A DNA stretch of 64,000 bases from Jaltomata sinuosa (lineage: Eukaryota; Streptophyta; Magnoliopsida; Solanales; Solanaceae). The DNA is taken from contig QJPP01000318.1 of NCBI GenBank assembly GCA_003996215.1, positions 1 through 64,000 of the forward strand, in the 5' to 3' direction. Numbering within the stretch: the stretch's first letter is position 1; each line of letters begins with the position of its first letter. This document shows positions 45,299 through 57,640 of the stretch, in pieces. The notes beneath the pieces were generated by a model that worked only from the letters and a program-made list of their open reading frames with translations, was not told the origin of the DNA and did not search any database. Both the position numbers and the translations under genes were made by a program.

Positions 45299-46667
45299 TT
45301 AGAGCCTAGAGTTGAACAAAAACACCCAATCTCCTGGAGAGAACTCACGCTTGAGAATTTTTTGATCCTGGTAGTATTTCATGCGGGCCTTGTAGAGTGA
45401 GGCGCTTTCATAAGCTCGCATTCGAAACTCATTTAGCTCATTAAGGCCTTCAACTCTTTCTTGTGTGACTTTTTCCCATTCCAAATTCAGTTTCTTCAAA
45501 GCCCACAAGCCTTTATGTTCTAGTTGTACCGATATCCACGATTTCCTGAAGACTATTTGGTACAGAGACATTCCAATAAGGGTCTTGTAGGCTATCTGAT
45601 AGGCCCATAATGCATCATCCAACTTCTGAGCCCACTTCTGACACTTCAACCTGCCCGCTTGTTTATAGATGGTAGGGGGTAGCCACTTTATGCTTGACTC
45701 CATACTTTTCAAGTAGAGCACTAAATAATTTATTGCAAAAATGAGATCTCCCATCACTAACGATGGCATAGGGAGTAACAAACCAGTCAAATATATGCTT
45801 TTTGAGGAATGATGTGATGCTTTTTCCTTCATTATTTGTTAGCGCCACAGCTTCAACCCACTTAGAAGCATAGTCGACCGCCACAAGAATGAACTTATTC
45901 CCACATGAACTCCCAAACATTCCCATAAAGTCGATGCCCCAAACATTGAATAACTCAACTTCAAGTATTAGCGTCAATGGGAGTTCGTGGCATCGAGAAC
46001 AACCCCTTCACGTTGACATTTTTCATATTTGTTCACTAAATCATGGGCATCTTGAAAAAGTATCAGCTAATAAAACCCATTTTTCAATACCTTAGATGTC
46101 ATTCACACACCCCCATGATAACCTTCTATGGCTGAAGAGTAGCAAGCCTTAAGGATGGGCATCATTTCGATCTCGGGTATGCATCTCCAGATTATGCCAT
46201 CGGCAGAAACCCACAAGAGGAAGGGTTCATCCAAGAAAAACTTCCGAACATCATGAATAAATTTCATTTTCTGGTGTGACATCAAACCATTCGGTAATAA
46301 GTCACCTTCTAAGAAGTTTGCGAAGTCAGCAAACCATGCTAAGATCATACGAGGCTGCCAAAATGTGTTTATCGGGAAATGAATCATTTATCTCAAGTTC
46401 CCCCATGGGCCTTCCTTCTTCTTCTAATCTTGATAAGTGATATGCCACTTGATTCTCACATCCCCTTCGATCTTTTACTTCAAAATCAAATTGTTGGAAT
46501 AACAAGACCCAATGAATTAGCTAGGGTTTAGCATCTTTCTTTGTCATCAAGTACCTGATCGCTGCATGGTCTGTATGCACAACAACCTTGGTCCCCAAAA
46601 GGTATGCCTAGAACTTTTCAAAAGAAAACTACCACAACCAATAACTCTTGCTCCATTACAGTGTAAT
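45299..46667 (-). pseudogene. Integrase segment of element K, second (distal) tandem copy
   Basis: Repeats the integrase region found at 46668-47980. From right to left: the RNase H end with AAT-type decay, a finger region ILKACYSSAIEGYHGGV, the core VWGIDFMGMFGSSCGNKFIL with ASKWVEAVALTN, VSDGRSHFCNKLFSALLEKYG, then WAQKLDDALWAYQIAYKT and the tail KFSPGDWVFLFNSRL-like end near 45299. The first two catalytic aspartates are present; frameshifts lie near 45663 and 46103. This copy holds the only complete integrase C-terminus. Confidence 0.8.
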
Positions 46668-48590
46668 TCGCTTGAGAATTTCTTGATAATTATAGTATTT
46701 CATGTGGGCCTTGTTGAGTGAGGCGCTTTCATAAGATCGCATCTGAAACCTATCTATCTCATTAAGGCCCTCAACTCTCTCTTGTGCGGCTTTTTCCCAT
46801 TTGTTATGGAGACATCTAATTGGGGTCTTGTAGGCTATCCTGTAGTCCCATAATGCATCGTCCAACTTCCGAGCCTAATTCATTCTGTTGATGTGTACTG
46901 ATTTTGCAAGGATGGCCTTTATTTCCCTGTTAGACACTTCAACCTGCCCGCTTGTTTGTGGGTGGTAGGGGGTAGACACTTTATGATGAACTCTATGCTT
47001 TTCAAGTAAAGCACTAAATAATTTGTTGCAAAAATGAGATCCCCCATCACTAATGATGGCATGGGGAGTGCCAAACCATTCAAGAATATGCTTTCTAAGG
47101 AATGTTGTGACGCTCTTTCCTTCATTATTTGGTAGCGCCACAACTTCTACCCACTTAGAAACATAGTCGACAGCCACAAGAATGAACTTATTCCCACATG
47201 AACTCCCAAATGGCCCTAAATAGTCGATGCCCCAAACATTGAATAACTCAACTTCAAGGATTGGCATCAATGTGAGTTCGTGGAATCGAGAAAGACCCCT
47301 TTCGCGTTGACATTTGTCATACTCCTTCACTAAATCATGGGCATCTTGAAAAAGTGTCAGCCAATAAAATCCACTTTGCAATACCTTAGATGCCATTCGC
47401 ACACGCCCATGATGACCTTCGATGGGTGAAGAGTGGCAAGCCTTAAGGATGGGCATCATTTCGATCTAGGTTATGCATCTTTGGATTATGCCATCATCAT
47501 ACCCAAAAGATGTAGGGTTCATACAAGAAAAACTCTTGTAACATCATAAATAAATTTCTTTTTCTGGTGTGACGTCAAACCATTCGGTAATAAGTAACTT
47601 GCTAAGAAGTTTGCGAAGTCAGCAAACCATGGTGTAAGATCATGAAAGGCTGCCAAAATGAACAAATCATTTATCTCAAGTTCCCCCATGGGCCTTTCTT
47701 CTTCTTCTAATCTTGATAAGTGATCCGCCACTTTATTCTCACACCCCTTTCGATCTTTTACTTAAAAATTGAATTCTTGGAGTAACAAAGCCCAACAAAT
47801 TAGTTGGGGTTTGGCGTCTTTCTTTGTCCTCAAGTACCTGATCGTTGCATGGTCCATATGCACAACAACCTTGGTCCCCAAAAGCTATGCCTGGAACTTT
47901 TCAAAAGCAAATACAACAACTAACAACTCTTTCTCCGTTATAGTGTAATCCGTTTGGGTTGTATTCAATGTTTTGCTTTCATAATAGATTGAGTGGAATA
48001 GCTTCTCCTTTTGCTAATCAAGTACAGCCCACAAAGCCACAACATTGGCATTGCACATAATCTCGAACGGCTTTGACCAATCCGATTTGATAATGATGGG
48101 GGTTGATGTCAACTTCTCTTTCAATGTGAGGAATGTTGTCATACAACTACTATCGAAGTCGAACTTGGCTTCTTTTTAAAGTAACTTACACAAGGGATAA
48201 GCCACCTTCCAAAAATCCTTGATGAAGCGCCTATAAAACCTGGCGTGGCCTAGAAAACTCTATATTCTTTTTACAGTCTTCAAAGGACGGAGCTTGGAGA
48301 TGACCTCAATTTTTGCTTGGTCAACTTCAAGTCCTTTTTTGGAAAATGTGACCCAATACTATTCCCTCTTTTACAATAAAATGGGACTTTTCCCAGTTCT
48401 TAACCAAGTTTGTTTCCTTGCATCATTTGAGTACTTCTTCTAAATGCACTAAGCAGCCATCAAACTAGTCCCAAACTACCAAAATATCATCCATAAATAT
48501 CTCCATAGTGTCTTCAACCATGTCAGAGGAAATGGACGTCATACATTGTTAGAACATGGTTGGGGCATTACACAAACCAAAAGGCATCAG
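46668..48590 (-). pseudogene. RT, RNase H and integrase (first copy) of element K
   Basis: Reading leftward: RT begins at the truncation with MPFGLCNAPTMF (48590) and has the catalytic IFMDDILV near 48480-48505. RNase H follows with KPFEIMCNANVVALW (DAS box lost), EKELLVVVFAFEKFQ and ADHLSRLEEEERP. The integrase has a finger (CHSSPIEGHHGRVRM...YDKCQRERG), the catalytic set in VWGIDYLGPF, IISDGGSHFC and QTSGQVEVSNREIK, and then a shortened C-terminal stretch that ends at the junction near 46670. Athila/Tat lineage by the FGSSCGNKFILVAVDY wording. Several stops in RT and RNase H; the core integrase ORF (47459-46875) is open for 194 codons. Confidence 0.85.
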
Positions 48591-48963
48591 GTGTTCCTAC
48601 TCAGATCCGTGGCTTGAGATCCGACCACTCCTACTTAGCTATTGGTGAGTCCTCATAGTCCGAGGGCTAGGCTCCCCCTCCATTTTATGTCTTCTTTATT
48701 TTCAGATGTTCGAGTTAGTTAGGGGTGTTTTCCGAACATCTCTCTATGGTAGTAGTAGAGGCTTTTTAGACGTAGACCTTATGATACAATTTCTAAGTTG
48801 TACTTCGTAATTGACTTCTATTTATGATATTCTGAGTTTCTATCTTAGATTTCTTCCGCTTATCTTTTGTTATGCTTGAGAATGCTATGACCAAGGGTTA
48901 GCTTGGGATCCTTGTGGTCCCAAGTCCCTTGATACATCTAGGGGGTAACCTCGGAGCGTGACA
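48591..48963 (+). repeat. LTR fragment (ends GGAGCGTGACA)
   Basis: The last about 370 bp of a plus-oriented LTR whose terminus, read in reverse, is TGTCACGCTCCGAGG. It begins where the RT of element K is cut and ends at 48963 with no primer site following, so it is a 3' or solo LTR piece. Confidence 0.5.
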
Positions 48964-51219
48964 CCTGACCTGACTAACCATCACCCAACAACGAGCTCTT
49001 TTGTGAATATCAAACTCGATAACTGAACCCAACTGAGCAACCCATCTAAACCCCACAAAATTTTGCACACTAGAGTTAGAAAAAGGCATGTCCGAACACC
49101 TTGTGTCAACGGAGAAATTTCCAAACTGTAGAACGAACCCCACCTCGCTGAACCGTGTCAAGTCTGAATCAACTAGAAATGAATAAACCAGGGAAACCTG
49201 CCCAAAAGACCTAAACCAAAACCAAGATCCTGCAAGGAGTGTGATAAGCCTACCACGAAGTCCGTACCCATCACTAAGCTCCAAACTCTAAAAAGTACCA
49301 CTGCTACTCCCAATACTCAACACCATTCGGAGTTGACATCACCTTACTAACCTTACCTCAGAAAGAAGTCCTCAATGCCACGAATATCAAGTCAAAACAC
49401 CCCGTAGGCAAAGGAAAAAGGTGCTTAGGATTCAAGGTCACCATCTAGCTATAGAATTTTTGCATAACCCAACAACTCACCTCTTTGGCTCGAATCAACC
49501 ACTCTATTGCATCAGCATACAAACCAACCTTTCCAAAGCATACCATAAACCAAACTTCTAGTCTATACGGGCCGAGTCTAACTAACACTAGGACCCCACA
49601 TAAAAGACAACCTTTGATGAATTACCTAAAAAAGATTTCAAACTCTCAGCAACAAAAGCGACAATCAGTCTCAAAGTGCCATTAAAACCTAAAATAGTCT
49701 CACTAGTCTTAACCTGCACAACCTGATCACGTACAATACACCACCGCTGATTCCCGAACTTACACTGCTGAATCTGCCCAACCAAGGTGGAATGGACCTT
49801 GCACTGACAAGAACACCGCTGAAACCTGGAATGTCCATCCTGATCCAATGGTTAGCCAAGGACTGGATGTCCAAGGCTAACTACCACCCCAAAATCGGAA
49901 TAGTGAAGCCAAGTTGCCCGCACCCACTACCTTCCGATACAAGGATGCTGCAATATAAGAGAAGCTTCCACGAACCATCTGATGTACCCTACTAGACCAT
50001 AATTCTGAAACCCAACATCGATTGCCCATCGTTGCCACTGTCGAAACCCATAAGTAGACCCATATGTTGTCGATAAACACTCAGGTACCGGAGCACACTA
50101 GGCTCTAAATATACAAGTCGTCTAATCAATAGATGCTACTGAAACTTGGGTCTTCCCAAGGAATGTAACCCAGAAGCCACAACAAAGTGAATTTGATCAA
50201 AGCAAGTCACCCACACACAAGCTAGAGCAACTATCAGTTGTCACCTCAATCAACTACTAAAACACATAAGCACGAACAATGAGTTATCTCTCTCCCTTTT
50301 CAACTAAGAAAAACAATTCCTTAGCATACACTGAACCTTACAAACTCCTTCTAAAATAAAAACTGGAGCCATTCCCTTAGCTCCCACATCTATATTGTCA
50401 GAACTCAATAAGGCAGGAGAAGAATGGGATGAATGCCCAACTTAGTAGAAAACTATGAGCAGAACTCAACCACGATGTTGCAGTCAACACTTAGCAAAAA
50501 ATACCATAGTCGAAGCTCAACCACAATACTGCAATCAAAAGTTCAACCAGGGAACTATGATCAAAATTCATTCCAACTAGAACTGGGGAAAAACAATAAG
50601 ACAACCCGACCTGGACAAGAAACTCAAGGAGACTATGGGAACAACCCACATACCTGCCAACCTCTTAAACCAACCAAATGAAGAGGATCAATTCTAATCA
50701 CCCAAACAATGAAACCAATCTATGCTCGCTAGCATAACCGACACCTCTCAACTCAAGACAGAAGCTCAAACTATGACACAACCACCGGTAACACCAAACC
50801 AATACAAGGACTTCTAGAAAGTGCTCAATAACATCCTAGGTAACAACCATTTAGGACCGCTTAGAAATGGGAGACTCGACACAAGTCTAGAACCACAATG
50901 AGATGGAAACAAAACCAACTAGAAAAGAGACTAACAAGAACTACCCACGAGATACAACTTCGGGTAAACACCTTCCAAGGATAACTCACTGAATCCACTA
51001 CTAAAGAATAATCTACCATGGAAAAACACGTATAGATACGATGATTCAAGTAGTCAAACAACTAAACAAGTAGCAGGTAGGCATATAAGCAAATATATTG
51101 AAGAAAGGATAGAATCACAATGTGAGTAGTACTATCACTAACCAAAGGTAACAAAAGCCTTACCTAGAGCAACGATATCAAAAACCTCTACCTATGGCCC
51201 ACTAATAGGGGCAGCAGAC
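48964..51219 (-). other. Internal region of element C without recognisable domains
   Basis: Lies downstream of the gag remnant of the minus-strand element whose LTR is at 52565. All frames are broken, and I can find no RT or integrase motif. It may be a strongly decayed protease/pol start or unrelated filler. Confidence 0.3.
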
Positions 51220-52358
51220 TGATGGGATCTGTCTTTCGGTTGAGTAGTCAAAGATGAAGTCTCTACCATCCCTCATCGGGGACAATCTCTGAGATAGTTA
51301 CCAACCACTCCAACACCGTAGAAACCTAAGGAAGCCTTGCCCTGACGTACCTTACCTGTCGACTCTAGACAGATACCTAACCCACCTGGCTAAAAGCCAC
51401 CTCTAACCATCCTGGGACCAGCCCTACAACCTTGCACACTACCTCTCATTGATTAGGGACCAGCCCTACTACCCTGCACACCACCTCTAGCCGGTGGTAC
51501 TGGAGCCCTAGAAGATAACACCAACTGACCCTAATGACTAGAAGGTGGGATCGTAGGATAAATTCTAGCAAAATTCCCATGCTCATGCACTAAAAGAAAA
51601 TCCCAAAAGATACATACATGCAAGAAGATCTCACTGAATCTTACTGGACACCATGTCCTACACAACCTAGAAGAAAACCTCAATGAACCTAATGCATACA
51701 AGATCCACTCTGCTCGACATGCCCTTTACCACCACCCTCTGAAACCTTTGGAGTAACTGAAACTGGCTGGGTAGATAAAAAGCAATGGAACCTATCCCTA
51801 GTGGAGAACCCCCTACCTCGAGTCTGAGAACCTTAGGAACTGTTCTGGCGATGACGTTTCTTAGAACTACCTCCATAAGCCTCACAGCATAAACCCTCGA
51901 TAGCCCTAACATGATCCACTACCTGAAAGAAGGTCATCCCAACTGTAACCAAATGCTCGGTCTCCAAATAGATTGTTAAAATCAAACCTCCAACAAAGCT
52001 CTGAATACTATAAAACTCTGAAGGAACAGTCGTGGCAATACGCCTAACCATCTCGTGAAATCTTGCCTTATAGTCTAACACTGACATACAACCTTGCTGA
52101 AGAACTTAAATATCAACCCTAACTAAAGAACCACTAAAAGAACTAGGTAATGAAACACCCATCGAAGGACTTAGAGTCCTAACCACGATGTCCTGAAGAA
52201 TTAGGGTAGCTATGAATCCAATCAGAAGCTGGGCTAGCCCCACACCCTCTATTTGATGTGGTAAACTCTCACTCTAAAGTCCTAGCACTGACGGAAGCAC
52301 TGAAGCAACAGACACAGAAGCCTCAACATCACCAGCTATCAAAGTCATCTTAGGCATC
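51220..52358 (-). pseudogene. gag remnant of element C
   Basis: The minus-strand frame begins ATG near 52358. Gag core text DYKARFHEMVRRIAT, SFVGGL and FFQVVDHVRAIEG lies at 52087-51840, then a serine/arginine-rich stretch. A broken zinc knuckle (YGVGVVGNYLRDCP, first cysteine and histidine lost) lies near 51280-51325. At least three stops. The plan agrees with the gag of element E. Confidence 0.65.
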
Positions 52359-52549
52359 TTAGTAGGAATGAAACAACCAAAGTTTAGAAGTCAAAAGAGC
52401 AAGGAATGCACAATAAGGAGCCAAGAGGATAAAACTTTTCCTAACAATTCCCTTTAGCCTCCTGAATATAGGATACGAACATCATCATACTGATCCGCAA
52501 GACTCTACTTAGACACTTGCTTTTGTACCATGACACTGGTGAACCTACA

Positions 52550-52561
52550 GCTTTGATACCA
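52550..52561 (-). promoter_or_regulatory. Primer binding site of element C (degenerate tRNA-Met)
   Basis: The minus strand reads TGGTATCAAAGC, one change from the canonical site, directly after the LTR terminus at 52565. It identifies the LTR to its right as the 5' LTR. Confidence 0.8.
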
Positions 52562-52564
52562 TGG

Positions 52565-55493
52565 TGTCACAACCTGATTTCTCAGGTTATAATGGCACCT
52601 ACAACCCCCAAGTAGGCAAATCAATTCTCGTAGCCTGAAATGGCTAGTAATGGGCTACTACCTAACCAATATGCATAATAATCAGAAATAAGTAGAAGCA
52701 GAATAAGATAAAGACAAGCGGAAGAAAAAACCTGAATATATATATATATACAAGAGAACTACACCAACCCCAAGACTTGGTATTGATAGTACAGAAGCTT
52801 CTAATAGAATACAAGTGCTGGAAGTAAAAAAATAAGATATACAACTATCTTTGAAAGTACAGAGTGCAACAGTTCAAAAAGATGAAATGTGGTCAAGCCC
52901 CGATCATCAAGTGTTTACCTTAGTCTTGAGTATCAAAAAGCTGCACGAGTCTCTATGTGGTCAACGGTGAAAGCTCACACTAATATCTACACCAAGAAGA
53001 TGCAGAAGTGTTGTATGAGCACCAATCGCTAAGCAACGGGTACCCTGTAGGCATCATCAGCCGACTGGGCGCATATAAGGTAGAAAAATAGTAAGTAGCA
53101 GAAAGTAAGAAAATAGTCAACGAAGCAATATAGAAAAGCGCACGGAACTACCATGGAGAATAGTCAACCAAAAGTCAAACATACAATGCTAGAATAAAAG
53201 ATATTCATACATAGTAACACAAGTGAAAGATAGGAGAACGCACCTAGGATCCTTGCCACAACAGTATTTATAAAGATAGATAGTTTGGAAGCATGGCGTT
53301 ATACCAGTAAGCTCAAGTAAAAAGAGGAGGAAGGAAACCAAGCCAACATAATCAACTAAAAACCATACACTAACAGAATCACGATTAAGACATCAATTTC
53401 AAGATAAGAATAGGTGTAAAACAATCTCTCAAGTATAACCATAGTATTGAATAACTAAGCCACAAGTACCGAGATCCACAACCAAGAACCATGATAAAGG
53501 ATAGAATGGGATAGCCCACAATAACTCAGAAGGCCACATAAACAATGCCTCAATAATATAGGACCCCCTAGCCCCTAAATAGTCAAAGTCCAAAAGCCAA
53601 AGCCTCAACAGGCCTAAAACCACTAATCTAACCGGAACCGAAGATCAAAACAAGCCCTATAACACAAAAAGAGTAATATAATCTATATACAGTGCCAAAG
53701 ACCACCCATATAATCGAGGAACGCAGTCAAGTGAAAATAAACCCTCCGGCTGCCCATAAAATCGGAGCGTACACTAAGCACAAAACAAATAAGTCTGGAA
53801 TCTGAATGAAATATGCATGATGATGTATGATGAATGTGGTGTGATAATAGAACCGTATGTTACCCCTTTTGGAACCTATAAGGCCCAATAGACGTAGGAC
53901 TCATGGAAGGACACGACCCATATACCTCAACTACGTTGTATACCCCTCTTCTCACACCCTCAACTCGTAGCTTGGCGTCCAGGAACAACAAGGTCAATGC
54001 GGGTCTACTCGTAGACCACATACTAAAACAACGAATCTCAATATGCAACTCAATAAATGGAACCTTGTAGTACATGCTTGACTTTGACTTGGGTCTAAAT
54101 CAGTAGTAGTAATCTCAAAAACCCGTCAAAGGGTGCCCAAAGTGTATTTGGGTCTAAATCAGTAATCAAGTCTTAATAACCCTTATAAAGGGTGCCCAGA
54201 GCGTATCTGAGTCTAAAATACTAGTAAATCAAGTCTAATACTCTGGCATAGACGAGCTTAGTATATGTGAAAACTAGTAATCAAATCATCGTAATATCCT
54301 CTTTTCTCCAAGAGGTTTCATAAAAGCCAGTTTAAAAACCCTTTCAAAGTCACATTACCAAAAAGGGCCCCGGGTCCATGCAAAGTTTATAAAAATACTT
54401 ATAGTCAACCCAAAGCCAAATCAGTTGAAAAACATACAGAAAAGCCTTTGCATGAATGATATGCTCGCAAACAATAAGTTAGCCACACGGCTCATGAACA
54501 TTCCTACTGGCCCTGCATAGGCTCAACAGCTCTACAACAGATATAACCATCCTAGAATAATATCTCTATGTCTGGGACACGTGGACATTCCCAAATAACC
54601 TACCATCTATGTTCCAGATTTAATACAAGGCCACACAGCACCACAACGGTAATATACAACACTACACAATTACTACAATCAACGTATGAAATAAATGGAC
54701 AGAAGAGACGGACAAGGTCTGGGGTAACAACCTAAAATAGCCCACCCAAGAATACTAATTAATGCAGTTATAGCCTAGATAGGCAGAGTTTAGGTAGGGA
54801 AAGCTATAACCTACCTATCGTCAGATGACTAGCTGCGGAAACATCGATGTCTAAGCTCAAACTGCTCTGAGAAGCTCCAATTCGTGAAAACACTATCAAC
54901 ACAATAATCTACGCATCAAAGTAAGACCGATGAAAGCCATATTGCTATAATAATAGTCGGGTCAAAATAGGAGTCAAAAGTGCGCTTGTGGGGCCTACAA
55001 TCCAAAACTAGAGATGAAAAAGCGCATGAAATTCACAACACTCCCATGAGTGCATGCTCCAAAATTGAGCCAATTTTAGCCAAGAATAAGGGCCCAAAAT
55101 AGCCCACAAAGAAGGAGAATTAATGAGGGAATTTCAAGAATAAAATCAGAATTAAAGAGAGAATTTGCTTACCACAAGGAGAGGAATAGAGTCAACGGAG
55201 TGAATTCCTCGAAGTCACGAGCATGCAGTCCCAAAAGCAGCAACTACAACCAATAATTTCCCCAATCTTTAATAAAGTCATCAATGGAGGTCAACAATGG
55301 AGAAGAATCTTCTTGGGTAAGAAGATGACTTACCCCAAATGAAGAGGGAGCAAGAATAAGCATCACTTGGTGAATTCCTGAGTCAAGAACTGGTGTGGGA
55401 ACTATTTAGAAGAAGGGAAATGATTTTGAAGTTGAGAGAAATTGAGAAGATGGGCTGGAAAAATGTGAAGGGGGCCATTTAAATGCCTGGGCG
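52565..55493 (-). repeat. 5' LTR of element C, diverged member of family A
   Basis: The plus strand opens TGTCACAACCTGATTTCTCA. It shares landmark text with family A throughout the first 2 kb (CCTACAACCCCC, ATGGGCTACTA, AGTAGGCATCATCAGCCGACTGG, AACCGAGGAAC-like). The right end is uncertain because another LTR terminus starts at 55494. Confidence 0.75.
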
Positions 55494-56090
55494 TATCACG
55501 ACCCGAAACTGGACCATGATGGCGTCTACATAACTCCCAAGTAGATAAGTCAAAACCCAATGATGTGGAAGACAATAATAATAATTAAACTAAGAAAAAG
55601 CGGAAGATATAAATGAAAAGACAGGGTCAATAGCATATATACAAACCAACGTACAAAATATATATAAATGGCCCTAAAGTGACCGAATAGACAAAACAAT
55701 ACGAGAACGAACCCGGACCTAGTGTCACTAGTATAAGAGCGACTAAGCAAGGAGTAGCTATACGACAGGCTATGTCTATCTAAAATACAAGAATATAGAC
55801 AGAATATACAAGATGGAAAGCATAAAAGTCTCCAAAAGCACCGGGAGCTCACCACAATCCAAACTGCAACAAGCTTCGAATGACAAGAAGGTCAATGAGG
55901 GTGGCTCATACTAGGTGTTGCATCATAAAAAGATGCAGAGCGTCGTATGCGTACCAAGACAACGGGTACTCAATAGGAATCATAGGCCGATCGAGCGCAG
56001 AAAGATATTATATAGATAATAAGATACAGGAAAGCAGTTAAAACACAGGGATCCACCTATATATAGTTATAAAGCCAAAATCGAAAACAG
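55494..56090 (-). repeat. LTR fragment G (TATCACGACCCG terminus)
   Basis: Begins TATCACGACCCGAAACTGG, a family-like LTR terminus with one changed base. It carries the same landmarks as family A R/U5 (GAGCTCACC, AGATGCAGAG, GTACTCAATAGGAATCATAGG). Similarity fades after about 56090. Confidence 0.55.
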
Positions 56091-57065
56091 GGCTTTAGAG
56101 GAGCCTAATATTGTAGTTAAGTCTATTGCTTTGCAGGAATGTACTCTTGTTTATATGATTTATGCATTTGAGCCTATAGTAGGATGCACTCTAAAACCCA
56201 TTCTTGAAACCTTGATATGGATGACCCCCTCCCCCACTCCTTAGCAGAAAGTATGCATCTCTATGCGGGGGTAGTATTATCTCTTAAGAGATAGTCTGAT
56301 TTGGGGTGTTGTAAGACATAAAAAGTAGAATAAGTTCTAGAGCTAAGATATAAATCCAGGCATAAAGTAGCCAAAAAGTGGAAATGGTAATTGATTAGGA
56401 TATGTATTAAGAATCTTGTGGTTATTAAGTGAGTAATGGGATGATATGTGCTTAGGTGTTTAGTAAGGTGTAATAAATTTTATGTATATTTCATGTTTGT
56501 AGGTAGAGAAAGTATTGTCAGTGAAGGTGACTTAGAGTACATTTGAACTAGGGAAGAAGTTCCTGATGGCATGTTTTTGTGTTAGTGAAAGGTCAAGTAC
56601 AGGTGTGAATGGCAGAATAAGGTAGCAGGAGTTGACAAATTTAGGTTGTACTTTGTGATTTGAAAGAGAGGATCCCATGATATTAGAGGGGTTATGAATC
56701 TAGTTTAGGAAATGGATGTATAATTAATGGATAAATAGTACTGATGTTTTGAAGGAGAATGTGTTTGTAGGCTGCAATTTGATAGATTAAGTGATGAAGA
56801 TCGAGTATTTTATCATAAGATTCTAGTGGACTAGTGATTCTTGATATTGCTCTAATAGCTAAAATTTTATGTAGTATGTGAGAAGTTGTGTTTCTACCTA
56901 TGTTTAGTACTAGACGGTAAGCTTGAACTGTGGATGATTATCGTTATGAAAAAAATGATAGTTTGATAGTGATAATGCTAGTTTTGGGATTTGATCTAGT
57001 AAGCTTGACATAGCGTATGCTGGAATTTAAGTTGATAACTTTTGGCGAGAGTGAAGGTGTTAGAA

Positions 57066-57111
<46 letters not shown>

Positions 57112-57640
57112 ATGAGTTCTAGATGAATAAGTGAATAAAGGCTCTGTCATTAAAAAAAGATCCTTGAGTGTTAGAAAGAAAGATGTGTACCAGGGTAGTA
57201 TATTGTAAGCTCCTAAAGTTCTATGTGCGACTAATGTGGTATTAATAAGTTGTGGAAGGTGGTGATTGACGAGTTCAAAACACACTATGAATTATGCGCT
57301 CTGCTAGTCAAAGATAGTACAGTATAAAGATCATCTCCACATGGATTGGTACAAATAATAATTCAAATAAAACTTGCTAACTGTTATCTAGGTGAATAAA
57401 AAATGAGTTGGTTGTGGTTATAAACCATGATTATTGACTAAAATTATAAATAAAGTCAATTGACAATGAGCAAGGGTTACTATCAATATGAGAAGTTAGG
57501 GTAATTAGAAAGACATGTGAAAGATGATAATCGGGATATGTTCTTGTTTAATAGTCACATCTAAAGTCCTATCAATTCTCAAAAATTCGCTCATGAAATT
57601 CTAAAACCCTTAAAAATGCTTCTACTAAGCAATCCGCTGC
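56091..57640. other. AT-rich non-coding stretch
   Basis: No gene, LTR terminus or known domain seen on either strand. It contains the microsatellite at 57067. Confidence 0.3.
57067..57112. repeat. (TA)n(TG)n microsatellite
   Basis: About 16 TA dinucleotides followed by about seven TG dinucleotides. Confidence 0.95.

Noticed and set aside
48898..49284. 128-codon minus ORF as a pol fragment
   Set aside because: Crosses from LTR into element C and shows no RT, protease or integrase motif.
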